This document shows positions 23,092 to 33,620 of a stretch of DNA of 64,000 nt, piece after piece (positions within the stretch are counted from its first letter, which is position 1; each line of letters opens with the position of its first letter). The DNA is from Cordylochernes scorpioides (Eukaryota; Arthropoda; Arachnida; Pseudoscorpiones; Chernetidae): contig CP092870.1 of NCBI GenBank assembly GCA_030710605.1, positions 54,263,921 to 54,327,920 of the forward strand, written 5' to 3'. The notes beneath the pieces were generated by a model. It was not told the DNA's origin and did not search any database. It saw only the letters and a list, made by a program, of their open reading frames with translations. The position numbers and the translations under genes are program-made.

Positions 23092-23567
23092 TGTAGTATA
23101 TTTTTGAGTTAGATAGTTCACAACCTTCTTTTGATATTAATTATATAACCCCATATCTATATATAAAAATATGTATCGAACAATGGAAGTGACAAATAAA
23201 ACAAAGAAGGAGGTAGACCAGACGACAAAGGCCAGACGAAAACAACCCGGCGCCATAAAGTGGCGTGATTACAGTAGCCAATCAGGAATCACCACATATG
23301 CGGGCGTCCAGAGTATATAAAGGCCCAGAAATTAAACAAAGGTTGGTTTTCAGAGCGACGCCGTTATACGGTCGGGTTTCTCACCCCTATCCGCGATGTA
23401 GGGCATCCGTGACGCCCGTGGTCCGATTGTCTTCGTCCGTGGTCTACCTCTACCTTCTTGGAGTTACCATCTAGACCTACCTCTGTCTCTTGCTGTCCCA
23501 GCGCGGGAATCCCATCACGCACCCACTACCACGACTGCCCAGTACATTCCACATCGGGATTACTACA
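23092..23567 (+). repeat. Right LTR of the LARD-like element
   Basis: Same length and ends as the left LTR. The flank is TATA directly after the final CA. Confidence 0.92.
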
Positions 23568-23573
23568 TATATA

Positions 23574-23935
23574 TATTAAAAATAAATAAGGCATCTCCTG
23601 ACCACGAGCACATCTGCTTTTTAGATGGCAGAGCGCCATCTAGTGGAGCAAAAATAAACTAAGCGTTTATTTAGCTTGCTCCGTGATATTTGGCCAACCC
23701 AATTTCTTGATAAATCAAGAAAAGCCATCCACGAATTTTGATTTATCAAGAAATTGGGTTGGCCAAATATCACGGAGCAAGCTAAATAAACGTTTAGTTT
23801 ATTTTTGCTCCACTAGATGGCGCTCTGCCATCTAAAAATCACATGTGCTCGTGGTCAGGAGATGCCTTATTTATTTTTAATATCAACACCTGACCCACTT
23901 ATCTTTTATTTTTTCTATTGTTTTTTCATATATAT
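23574..23935. mobile_element. Foldback MITE F2, nearly perfect palindrome
   Basis: Arms of about 140 bp match almost base for base (ggcatctcctgaccacgagc, ttggccaacccaatttcttg and so on). The right arm continues into the A/T-rich outer end. The left outer end is cut short next to the LARD-like element. CACTAGATGGCGC lies on the plus strand at 23811-23823 and on the minus strand at 23633-23645. Confidence 0.92.
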
Positions 23936-23938
23936 ATA

Positions 23939-24735
23939 TGGTAATTCAAACAAACAACCCCATATTGTATAATACTTATAACAAAATTGTCATGTTGTAT
24001 AATAGAAACACATCTGTGAATGATTATACGCATTATTGACATGTGTCATTACATCATGATATGTAATGTACTTTGTACAAACTGAGGAAGAATAAATAAA
24101 ACTCTGTAATAGATTAAGAGTTGAGCTGAAGCAAAAGGTCAAAACGTCTAAAATAGAGATAGATTTAGAATTCCCCCAACAAGGTCTAAAGATGGAAACT
24201 GCCACGGCGCCAGTTTAGAATTTCGCCAGACGATCCACACTCTTCGCATCTGTTGAAATGCAATACTCCCTTTCTCGGGTAAGATATATAAGGCCCCCGT
24301 CTTAACCTATAAATATAGTCACTTGACAGTCACTTCAACATCTGCGTGAGCCCTCGTCGGTTGTACCCCAGGTCCACCTCATCCATCATGTAGACCAGTG
24401 AGAACTCTTCCATCTCCATTTTTCGCTCCTAGCTCAACTTTTATCTGTTCACGGAACTTTCTTAGTGCAATTGTGTCTTCGTATTTTGTGTATGGAGATT
24501 CCCAAGCTTTCCACTCTGCCTCGACCACGACTGCCTGTACTTTGTGAGAACTGTAGAAGGTCTTCCAAGGTGCAGAGAGGTACTGGAAAACTCCTTATCC
24601 TGACTTTCTCTCGGTCAACACACTATAGCGAGAGTTGACAGGGACTCACACCATAGTTTAAGTCGACTGGATACCTCATCACATATTTAGTCGACTGGAT
24701 CTCATCACATTTCTAATCCACAGTTCCTCATCACA
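23939..24735 (+). mobile_element. Solo LTR, family L3
   Basis: 797 bp from TGGTAATTC to CATCACA, flanked by TATA on each side. Contains TATATAAGG near 24285 in a context like the promoter of the LARD LTR. The 3' part has a repeated GTCGACTGGAT motif. No second LTR nearby. Confidence 0.65.
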
Positions 24736-24756
24736 TATATATAATTAAGACGTTAA

Positions 24757-25150
24757 CGGGCGAATATTTCTTTCCACAAATAAATCAAACTTATACTGTC
24801 CTTACTGCGATGAAATATATTGGAAGAGTTTAACTCATCATTTGTGAACTCTCTAAAATTAAACCATCAGACCGCCTCTTTAGAGCTCTAATACTGTATT
24901 GGATCATTCTGCATTTATATGCTACACTAAAAAGTGGAATCCTAGAAATGGTATTAAAGCAAACTATGGACATAAGCTTGAATGATCCAATACTGTATTA
25001 GAACTCTAAAGAGGCGGTCTGGTGGATCAAATCGGCGAAACTGATAGGAGGGTTCAACACTGATGAGCAAAGCACTTCCAATATTTTTCCATCGCAGTAA
25101 GGACCGTAGAAGTTTGATTTATTTGTGAAGAGAAACATTCTCGTGTTAAT
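24757..25150. mobile_element. Foldback MITE F4, long copy
   Basis: Outer arms (aaataaatcaaactt, ctgtccttactgcgatg) and inner arms (ctctaatactgtattggatc, agaggcggtctgg) repeat inverted around about 24960. Shares the GTCCTTACTGCGATGA block with all F4 copies. Confidence 0.85.
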
Positions 25151-25205
25151 GTATTCATTCGTTATTTATAGTTGTGCGTTATTGCTTTGTATAAAGATAT
25201 GTATA

Positions 25206-25672
25206 TGTAATATTGTTGCAAATGTCGATGTATGGAAAAGCTGGCAGTCGTGTATGTGAGGCGAGTGCTGATGTCCTTCCCACACGCGGACAACAAGAAG
25301 CAGAGGCAGGGCTAGATGTTAACACCGAAAGTGATCGGGAACAGCCAATGGGACAGAGGTAGAGGCCATGACACAAACTTGGAAGCTTATCCCCGAGACA
25401 TCGAGGGAGAGACTGTGTGAGACAGAAGCCGTATGTCGATGGCCACACCCTAGAACCATCTGCTGCTGACCCCCTGCCAAAATCTGTCTTGTTTTCAGGG
25501 GTCGTCTATAAAGAGTCCCTGGGGGCTTCACATGGGCTGGGCGTTGGCTTTTCCTCCCCTCTGTCCCTGCCACCAGCTGACCGCTCTCTCTTTGGATCTT
25601 TATTTTGACGCCAGCATTTTTAGTTTTACATACAAATAGGGGTTTACAGGTATTATTAATAAAGATATAGCA
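25206..25672 (+). mobile_element. Probable solo LTR, family L4
   Basis: 467 bp, richer in G+C than its surroundings. Starts TGTAATATTGTTGC and ends AATAAAGATATAGCA, flanked by TATA on each side. A TATA box (CTATAAAGAG, about 25508) and a terminal AATAAA fit an LTR. The ORFs in it have no family resemblance. Confidence 0.6.
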
Positions 25673-25854
25673 TATATACAAAATATGAGGGTGGTAGTAA
25701 ATAGAAATACTGTACATTTTAATAGAAGGGTAGGATATTATAAGGTATCGGCTTTAACTAATTGGAAGATATGTTAAATATACTAAAAGTGTCATACAGT
25801 TTGAAATATACGATATTTATATTTTTAATAGAGAAATCCATAAATAAATATTTA

Positions 25855-26049
25855 ATTAAAAAGGCATATATTGGATTAAAAATCATTTATTTTACCAATA
25901 TTTTAGTCGCCTGAACGCCAACCTTTTTCAAGGTAATATAACATTACTACACATTAATATATTATAATACCTTGATGAACGTTGGCGTTCAGCCAACTTA
26001 AATATTGGTAAAATATTTTTTTTTGATCCAATATATGACTTTTTAATTA
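25855..26049. mobile_element. Foldback MITE F1, complete palindrome
   Basis: Whole-length inverted repeat: AATTAAAAAGGCATATATTG at the left and its complement at the right. Both arms carry the GGCGTTCAGCC block. It lies about 45 bp downstream of the GMC exon 3 donor on the transcript. Confidence 0.9.
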
Positions 26050-26092
26050 AATATAGATATATAGAAAGTCGAAATGTAGCTCAAACACTTAC

Positions 26093-26298
26093 CTGTCCAT
26101 CAATGCCAAGACAATATTGGTCTGAATGTACAGCTTGGTATTTCCGAGTGAAATCGAAGTACTTCAACCAGATGAGCTGAAGGGAAGGGATATCATTGAG
26201 TGGTCCCATTGGTACTCCATATTCAAGGAGGAGCACAGAGATTGAGCTGTCCCGGGAGAGTCTATTGGCCAGGACGCATCCAGCTGCTCCAGCTCCCA
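26093..26298 (-). CDS. GMC oxidoreductase gene 1, exon 3 (FAD-binding fold)
   Basis: A 206-nt exon with acceptor tgtccag and donor GTAAGT. It encodes model residues 35-103. GAGAAGCVLANRLS (from residue 36) is the GxGxxG FAD/ADP-binding loop, and VLLLE (Glu60) supplies the acidic residue that normally holds the adenosine ribose. After this Glu the usual A-G of GMC proteins is Y-G. The middle (DIPSLQLIWLKYFDFTRKYQ) matches the usual region before the GMC signature. It starts with two bases and ends in phase 0, both matching its neighbours. The acceptor lies about 210 bp from a 1.3-kb minisatellite in the upstream intron. The donor lies about 45 bp from a palindromic MITE. Confidence 0.93.
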
Positions 26299-26499
26299 CT
26301 GGACATATGTCAGTTCTTGTTGCGTCTACATTATAACCAGTCCACTATCCATGATAAGAAAGATGTATTAAAAATTAATTAGAAAAATATTTATTCATCT
26401 ATTTGCATATTTAGATTCAGATGGAAAATATTAAAATATTTACATATAAATTAAAAATGCTCAATACACACTATACTACCTTTTGCTTTTCCCTACTAT

Positions 26500-27795
26500 T
26501 CTTCGCTATCGTTTTGGTTCTCTTCTTCTGTTCTCTGATACTCGATGCTTTCTTCTTCTGTTCTGCTACCCGATTCTTCCTTCTATTCCTTTAACCGATT
26601 CTTCCTTCAACTGTTCTGCTACTCGATACTTTCTTTTGCTCCGCAATTCGATTCTTCTGCATATTGTTCTGCTACCAATGCTTCCTTCTGTTCTGTTACC
26701 TAATTCTTATTTCTTCTTTTCTGATACTCGATTCTTTCTTCTTCTATTCTGCTACTCGATGCTTCTTCTTCTGTTCTGCTACTCTATGTATCCTTTTCTG
26801 TTCTGGTAACCGATGCTTCTTTCTTTTGTTCTGCTACTCGATTCTCCCTTCTTCAGTTCTGCTACTTGATGCTTCTTTCTTCTGTTCTGTTACTCGATGC
26901 TTTCTTTTTCTGTTCTGATACCCGATTCTTCCTTTTTCTGTTCTGCTACCCGATGCTTTTTTCTTCTGTGTTGCTACTCGATTCTCCCTTCTTCAGTTCT
27001 GCTACCCGATGCTTTCTTTCTTCTGTTCTGCTACTCGATGCTTCTTTCTTCTGTTCTGTTACTCGATGCTTCCTTCTTCTGTTCTGATACCCGATGCTTC
27101 CTTCTTCTATTCTGCTACTCGATGCTTCCCTTTTCTGTTCTGCTACTCGAAGCTTTCTTCTTCTGTTTTGATACTCGATGCTTCCTTCTATTGTGCTACT
27201 CGATGCTTCTTCTATTCTTCTACTCGATGATTCCTTCTTCTCTACTGCTACTTGATACTTCCTTCTTCTAATCTGCTACCCGATACTTCCTTTTTCTGTT
27301 CTGTTAACCAATTCTTCCTTCTTATATTATGCTAACCGATGCTTCTTTCTTCTGTTCTGCTACTCGATGCTTCCTTCTTCTATTCTTCTACTCGATGCTT
27401 CCTCTTTCTGTTCTTCTACTCGATGCTTCCCTCTTCTGTTCTGCTACTCGATTCTTCCCTCTTCTGTTCCACTACTCGGTGCTTCCTTCTGTTCCGCTAC
27501 CCGATGCTTCTTCTGTTCTTCTACCCGATGTTTCTTCTGTTCTGCTACTAGATACTTCCTTATTCTTTTCTACTACTCGATTCTTCCTTCTTCTGTTCTG
27601 ATAATCGATTCTTCCTTTTCTGTTCTGTTACTCGATACTTTCTTCTGCTCTGCAATTCGGTTCTTCCTACTTTTGTTCAGATACCCGATGCTTCCTTTTT
27701 CTGTTCTGATACTCGATGCTTCCTTCTTCTGCCCCGCTAACCGATGCCTTCTTCTTTTGCTCCGCTAATCGATATTTCCTTATCTCGACCCTCCA
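26500..27795. repeat. 28-bp minisatellite
   Basis: About 45 diverged units of the type ctgctactcgatgcttcc plus ttcttctgtt. Neighbouring units near 27030-27170 are exactly 28 bp. The plus strand is pyrimidine-rich, so the GMC transcript would contain a purine-rich run. All the overlapping ORFs (Leu/Phe/Ser-rich) are by-products of the repeat. Confidence 0.95.
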
Positions 27796-28256
27796 ATGCT
27801 TCCATTTTCTCCCGCTGTTCTAATTCTCGTTGGTTCTTTACTCATTATCTAATCCCTGATGGATGTAACATGAGGAAACTTGAGGATTTTACTTCAAACA
27901 TCCATAGACAATGTGACCTGGGATGTAAAAATGGAACAAATGTTATAGTGATAATATATTTCTAATAACTTAACTTCAACAGCTCTCCTCATATCTGCCA
28001 TTAAGACCAGTTTATTTATAAATTGATAATCTGAATGCGAATGGCATTGAATCATACTGCATCAACCTCTTGTAATCTTGTCATACGCTGAGCATCATCT
28101 TCTTCAAATACAGATTCCTTTTGAAGGTAGATTGTGAAGTTTTATCAGACTATTGCTGTCATATTTCAACCCAGATATTATGAAGAGGATTAATTTTCAA
28201 TTTTCATTCTTTATACTTCTAGAAGTAACACTTACTTCAAACAAGAAATTACATGC
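27796..28256. other. Intronic sequence, nothing recognised
   Basis: No supported feature. Confidence 0.5.
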
Positions 28257-28400
28257 TGATAAAGAAACGAATATATGGAGCTCTGTAGAATTTGCGCTAC
28301 CAAAACATCATATCGGCTTTTTCATCGCAGTAAGGACAGTAGTAATTTGTTTTATATGTAAAACAAACATTCGTGCTTTTTTTCATTTTCTATATATAAA
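28257..28400. mobile_element. Foldback MITE F4, one arm
   Basis: Contains CATCGCAGTAAGGACAGTAG, then AAACATTCGTG, the outer arm of F4. Confidence 0.65.
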
Positions 28401-28673
28401 TTGGCACGATATTGATTTATATTAATTAATATTCCTGATTATCCTATCACTAAAAACTAGAGTTTTCGATAATTTCTCTCTTCAATTAATCTTCTTTGAT
28501 AGTAGAGGGTCGATCAGACCACGTTGAATTTTTAAGAATCAATTCATGATGCTTCTATCAGGAGTAAATGTTTTTAAAATTGATACAGAAATTAACCCTA
28601 GAAATTTCTGCTATTCCTCCTTTGAATTAAATTATCAACCACTAATTTTCAAAGCGCCTCGTTTTATCATCTA

Positions 28674-28961
28674 CTAGCCGAATGACCCGGGCAACGCCCG
28701 GGTTTTACCCTATTAAATGTACCCTGTTTCGCCCGTGGTCTCTGTTTTTTGGAATTTTTCCCGATATAATTTTGTATCTGATAATCAAACATGATACAGC
28801 AAAATTTTTAAAATAGCCTATCGTCTTCCCAGTATTCTTTTACCTATGTATGGAAATTTTGGTTTGAATTAGTGAGCTACTGCGAATTTGTATAGGAGTC
28901 ATACAGACAAACAAACCAACAAACATACAAACATACAAACATTCATTTTTATATATATAGA
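28674..28961 (-). mobile_element. Short non-autonomous Helitron
   Basis: On the minus strand it starts TCTATATATATAAAAATGAA and ends with a GC hairpin (ACCCGGGCGTTGCCCGGGT) followed by about 7 nt and CTAG. These are the 5'-TC, 3' hairpin and CTAR end of Helitrons. No target duplication, as expected. 288 bp, no Rep/helicase. Confidence 0.88.
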
Positions 28962-28973
28962 TATATATATATT

Positions 28974-29099
28974 CTAGCCGAATGACCCGGGCAACGCCCG
29001 TGTTTTACCCGATTGAATGTTTTTATTCAAATACTATTTGTTACAATTATAAATTGGAGCCCTGGATGTCACTCTTGTGAAACGTCCCGCTCCAAACTT
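28974..29099 (-). mobile_element. Helitron 3' end, truncated
   Basis: The same terminal hairpin and CTAG, followed inward by sequence matching the 3' half of the Helitron at 29962-30461 (ggagcgggacgtttcac). The match stops near 29099. Confidence 0.8.
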
Positions 29100-29223
29100 T
29101 ACATGTACATTAGGTCAGCTGGTATTGCCCCTCATTTTCACCGCTAGAGACGCGAGCGAATTGACTTTTTGTAAATATACATAATTATAAAGATAGAAGC
29201 TTCTATAGAAATAAATAAAATAA

Positions 29224-29296
29224 GCCGAAATAGCTCAGTTAGGAGAGCGTTAGACTGAATATCTAAAGGTCCCTGGTTCGATCCCGGGTTTCGGCA
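29224..29296 (+). tRNA. tRNA-Phe (GAA)
   Basis: All four stems pair: GCCGAAA/TTTCGGC, GCTC/GAGC, TTAGA/TCTAA, and CCTGG/CCGGG with one G-T pair. The loop CTGAATA gives anticodon GAA, and TTCGATC is a normal T loop. Discriminator A is followed at once by TCTTTTTTTT, a Pol III terminator. Position 37 is T. Eukaryotic tRNA-Phe normally has G here, later modified to a wybutosine-type base, so this copy may be a decayed or transposed gene. Confidence 0.85.
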
Positions 29297-29459
29297 TCTT
29301 TTTTTTAAATTTCTACTTACCGTAACTTGACACTTAACGTGACAGAATTGTGCATGACGCTGATAACTGTATTAAATATAATCCAAATTGTGCCTTATCA
29401 CACACTATTTATTTATTTGGATTAGGTCTTATTACCTTGTGTTTATAATCTATGACGTA

Positions 29460-30750
29460 ATGCCGGCGGCGCGCGCCCGTTGGCTGCCGGCGAGCACGTG
29501 ACCTCCCTGTGCGCGCGCATCCGTGACAGAGGCGGCCGATGAGGAATAAGGAAAGACGGTCGTGACTATATATATAATAATAATATAATAATAATTATTA
29601 TTATTATTATTATCATTAGATAATGATAATGATCATGATGATGCGCGCGCTTCCGTGACAGCGGCCGATGAGGAATTGAGGAAAGACGGTCGTGACTATA
29701 TCTCTATATATATAAAAATGAATGTTTGTATGTCTGTCTGTTTGTCCGGTATACAAATTCGCAGTAGTTCACTAATTCAAACCAAAATTTCCATACATAG
29801 GTAAAAAAATACGGGGAAGACGATAGGCTATTTTAAAAAATATATAAATCAATTATTAAAACTATATATTTTTATTCAGAAAATGATGATGACGATATTG
29901 CTGTATCATGTTTGATTATCAGCTACAAAATTATATCGGGAAAATATTAATATTAATATCTTCTCTATATATATAAAAATGAATGTTTGTATGTATGTCC
30001 GGTATACAAATTCGCAGTAGTTCACTAATTCAAACCAAAATTTCCATACATAGGTAAAAATATACGGGGAAGACGATAGGCTATTTTAAAAATATATATA
30101 AATCAATTATTAAAACTATATTTTTAGTCAGAAAATGATGATGACGATATTGCTGTATCATGTTTGATTATCAGATACAAAATTATATCGGGAAAAATTC
30201 CAAAAAGCAGAGACCACGGGTAAAACCAGTTCATTATTTTGTACGCAGGAACAAAATTCTAACAGAAAAACATTCATTCGAGCAGAAAACAAAAGCTAGA
30301 TCATCTTTCTATAAAAATATCGCTTCTCAGACACAAAGTTTGGAGCGGGACGTTTCACAAGAGTGACATCCACGGCTCCGAATTATAATTGTAACAAATA
30401 GTATTTGAATAAAAACATTCAATCCGGTAAAACCCGGGCGTTGCCCGGGTCATTCGGCTAGTATATTAATATATAATAATAATAATATAATAATAATAAT
30501 TATTATTATTATTATCATTAGATAATGATAATAATGATCATAATGATGATGCGCGCGCATCCGTGACAGCGGCCGATGAGGAATTGAGGAATTGAGGAAA
30601 GACGGTCGTGACTATATATATTAATAATAATAATATAATAATAATAATTATTATTATTATCATTAGATAATGATAATGATCATAATGGTGATGCGCGCGC
30701 ATCCGTGACAGCGGCCGATGAGGAATTGAGGAAAGACGGTCGTGACTATA
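29460..30750. repeat. Tandem array of about 140-bp units, split by Helitrons
   Basis: Four units share gcgcgcatccgtgacag, cggccgatgaggaat and gaaagacggtcgtgacta. Each is followed by an (ATT/AAT)n tract and cattagataatgataatgat. They start near 29507, 29641, 30548 and 30693. Unit 2 is interrupted after gtgactata by 29701-30461. Confidence 0.85.
29701..30461 (+). mobile_element. Helitron with two 5' ends and one 3' end
   Basis: A first 5' end (TCTCTATATATATAAAAATG) begins at 29701 and runs about 240 bp without a 3' terminus. A second 5' end of the same family starts at 29962 and continues to the hairpin and CTAG at 30458-30461. The insertion lies between A and T of the host array, as is typical for Helitrons. 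No Rep/helicase. Confidence 0.85.
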
Positions 30751-30754
30751 TATA

Positions 30755-31655
30755 TTAATAAACGAGTAAAAATGAATGTATGTGTATGTGTGTGTGTGTA
30801 TGTCCTTTATGCCTGACCAAACCACTCATTGGAACGCCATGAAACTTTGGGAAGTTATTAAGTATAGTACTGGGAAGGTTTCTCAAAAATAATTTCTTGA
30901 ATATTTTGAATATCCTTAGAGTTATTTGCAGATTTGTAGATTTAACTCGCAAGCAGCGCCACCATTGCGACGATGATAACAAGTGTTTTTATCTATAAGT
31001 TTTATTATCACTAAGTTTATTATCTTAAAGATTATTTATCAAAAGTAAGATTATCTGAGGATAACACGGCAATTTAATAATAAATTTGATGATACAATTC
31101 CAAGGCAAAGATACTATTCCTCTTTAACTTCCTATTACCGAGGGAACCAATAAATATTGATTTTATTCAACTTTTCGAGTATTTTTCAAGGGACTGGGAA
31201 AAAATGTTCACTAGATAAAACGATGATTTTGTAACGTAGAAAATTAGGAAAGACAAAATTCAGGATGACTCGGCAATTTATTTGAGACAAGAATAATGAT
31301 ACAATTCCAAGGCAAAGATACTATTCCTTTAACTTCCAATTACCGAGGGAACCAAATAATATTGATTTTATTCAACTTATCGAGTATTTTTCAAGGGACC
31401 GGGAAAAAATGTTCACTAGATAAAACGAAGATTTTGTAATGTAGAAAATTAGGAAGGACAAAATTCAGGATGACACGGCACACAGGGACCGGGAAAAAAT
31501 GTTCATTTTATCGAGAGATTCAAATTTACGAGTTTCAAATTAACAAAATATATCTATTATATTTTTATAGGTTTATAGAGAATTGTTTTAACAAATGTTC
31601 GTTAGACAAACCTTTACTCGGGTAAAACCCGGGCGAAGCCGGGTACATCCGCTAG
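30755..31655 (+). mobile_element. Helitron-like element with another 3' end
   Basis: It ends AAACCCGGGCGAAGCCGGGT, then ACATCCG and CTAG (31652-31655). The 5' end is less clear; it starts around agtaaaaatgaatgtatgtg. The interior has a tandem duplication of about 235 bp (31078-31310 and 31300-31490). This repeat also occurs inside the Tigger-like element at 51227-51696 (inverted) and as a fragment at 3450-3515. Confidence 0.7.
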
Positions 31656-31698
31656 TATATTATATAAAATCTTCGTCATATTCATATATATATATATA

Positions 31699-32427
31699 TG
31701 TCATAATTTGTACATAACTGGATGTAATCCCACCACAATATGTATGCAATGTAAAATCTAAAGATTTTAATAAAGACAAGGCTTAGAAATCTGGGAGAGA
31801 AAGGCCATCAAAGAGGAAGCAATCATTAGCAGGTTTTATTATCCAGGAACTCATTAAACTGGGTTCAAGAACCTAGTATTTCCTGGATCGTGTCAGAACA
31901 GGTCGAGAACAAAGGGATAGCAAAGATCCAATCAGAGTATAGGAGGATTAGCTAGGAACCAATGGAAAGCTTCCACGAGACAACCAACAGCCAATCAGAG
32001 CCCTGAATAGTTTTCGTGTTAAATCGGGAACGGAGTTTAGGTAGTTGGGACCTGGACAGCATCGAGTTAGCACCTGGACCGACCAAGGAACCGGTTAGGA
32101 GCCAGCCACCATCTTCTCAACGATCAGATAAGTCTAATCCTCAATCATGTGAACAGCCATAGTTAATAGCCAACTCAGCCAAAAATAGCTTCAACCCCTT
32201 TCTCCCTAGATCGCTAGCCTTTTCCAATCCAAATCCTGTGTTTTTCGTTATTTTCCCATGTGAGAACACCTTATCACTTCAGCCAACGACTGCGCCCACC
32301 ACAATTCAATCAATCAATCAACAACTCACCCCATCTCCAAAAAGGTATTGTCCCAACGTTACAGTGAGTCGATAGGATTCTACAGTGTAATACATCAAAT
32401 ATTACAGTGGTAACTTTCGATATTACA
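31699..32427 (+). mobile_element. LTR insertion, family L2 (copy 2)
   Basis: Starts TGTCATAATTTG like 8571-9272 and shares its full length to CAACGTTACA (32363). A further 64 bp ends GATATTACA, followed by TATA, the same 4 bp as at the left flank. The extra 64 bp may be retained internal sequence or an LTR variant. Confidence 0.75.
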
Positions 32428-32915
32428 TATATATCTTATGTTATGACGTTATGTGGTGCTGAGTTTGTTATTGACAAATAAATATTGTTACACCTGACTG
32501 CGGCTTGGAAGACTCTTCAGTCTTGATTCTCTCCTCAGACGCGTCCTATATCTTTCCAAAACGTGTCTCAACCATCCTCCAAGGTTATACAAGTCAATAA
32601 TAAGACAACTATATTTTTAGGTAACACCTAGAATATCTCTTTATTTATCGCATCAAAGTTTAAAACAGGTTGTGTATTCAGTGTATCAAAATACAAATGA
32701 TTTTATAGTACAAATTATTGCATAATAATATTCTCTTTTATAAAATTCAATTTTGAAATATATGGAAAATAATATTATAAATAATTTTGAAAATACGCGC
32801 ATTAACCGTGATGCAACAATATGTTGTAATATATCGAAAAAGATTGGCGTTCAGCAACTGGAATATTGGTATATACATTATTTTTTATCCAATATATACC
32901 TTTTTAATTATTTAT
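32428..32915. repeat. Degraded F1 MITE pieces
   Basis: The inner block (tgacgttatgtggtgctgag) is near 32450 and the right terminus (ttggcgttcagc, tccaatatataccttttt) is at 32840-32913, separated by unrelated sequence. Confidence 0.6.
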
Positions 32916-33399
32916 ATATCTTATTTGTAATTATATTAATTTATTATCAGAATTTTTGATTGAAACACAAAAAATCAAATCCATTCAAAGCGTTTTTTTC
33001 AATCTTCCAGTTACTTTATCATATTCTTCCTAGTTTTTTTTATATTCGTCTGTAATATTAACTAATGAAGAGAGACAATTTTACATGATTATTTAAGAGT
33101 CGTTTCACAAGAACTCAATCTTTAATTAAGAATCATGAGCATTGCTTCTATATATATATATATTTTAAAGAAGCTTATTTTTCGTGTGACCACAATAAAA
33201 TATCTGTTATGACAAAATGTTTTATTCATTTAAGGAAAGTGTGTGTGTTATTTAGTTTAACTCTACACGATTTAATTCATTCAAATTCACTTAATATATT
33301 ATTTTGAAGTGACATTTATTTGTTCCAGGATAACAATAGAATATCTGTAATTTAACAAAAATGCCTATTCCTTTAATAGACTTCAATTTAGTTTCACAA
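32916..33399. other. A+T-rich intronic sequence, nothing recognised
   Basis: No supported feature. Confidence 0.5.
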
Positions 33400-33620
33400 A
33401 AAAAAAAAACTTATATGAAAAAATAAGAAACAAATAGAGAAAAGATCAGGTGTTGATAATAAAAACGAAAAAAAAAAAAAACATGTCCTAACCGCTCACA
33501 TAAGTATTTTTAGATGGCAGAACGCCATCTAGTAGGACAAAACTGAACTAAACGCTGATTCAACTTGGTCCATGATATTTGGTCATCCCATTTTCATAAT
33601 AAATTGAGAAAAGCCAACCA
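33400..33620. mobile_element. Foldback MITE F2, one arm
   Basis: A-rich outer end, tcaggtgttgataataaaaa, then the GAACGCCATCTAGTAGG block and gatatttggtcatcccattt. The second arm is missing. Confidence 0.75.

Larger units (their letters stand above)
18524..23567 (+). mobile_element. LTR retrotransposon derivative without coding capacity (LARD-like)
   Basis: Two 476-bp LTRs (18524-18999, 23092-23567) enclose about 4.1 kb. The whole is flanked by TATA on both sides. The LTRs differ at about seven positions by eye (about 1.5%), so the insertion is recent. No gag, protease, RT or integrase is recognisable in either strand. The interior is poor in G and rich in T and C on the plus strand, and holds diverged internal repeats near 20800-21060, 22030-22300 and 22310-22560. 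Such elements must be mobilised by a coding relative elsewhere. It lies in GMC intron 3 (between exons 3 and 4) in the opposite orientation. Confidence 0.9.

Noticed and set aside
25179..25717. Minus-strand ORFs in a G+C-rich island as a host gene.
   Set aside because: No domain or splice pattern; the interval has LTR ends, TATA flanks, a TATA box and AATAAA on the plus strand.
26500..27795. Several overlapping ORFs rich in Leu, Phe, Ser and Cys.
   Set aside because: They are translations of the 28-bp repeat in different frames; no start context, no conserved frame.
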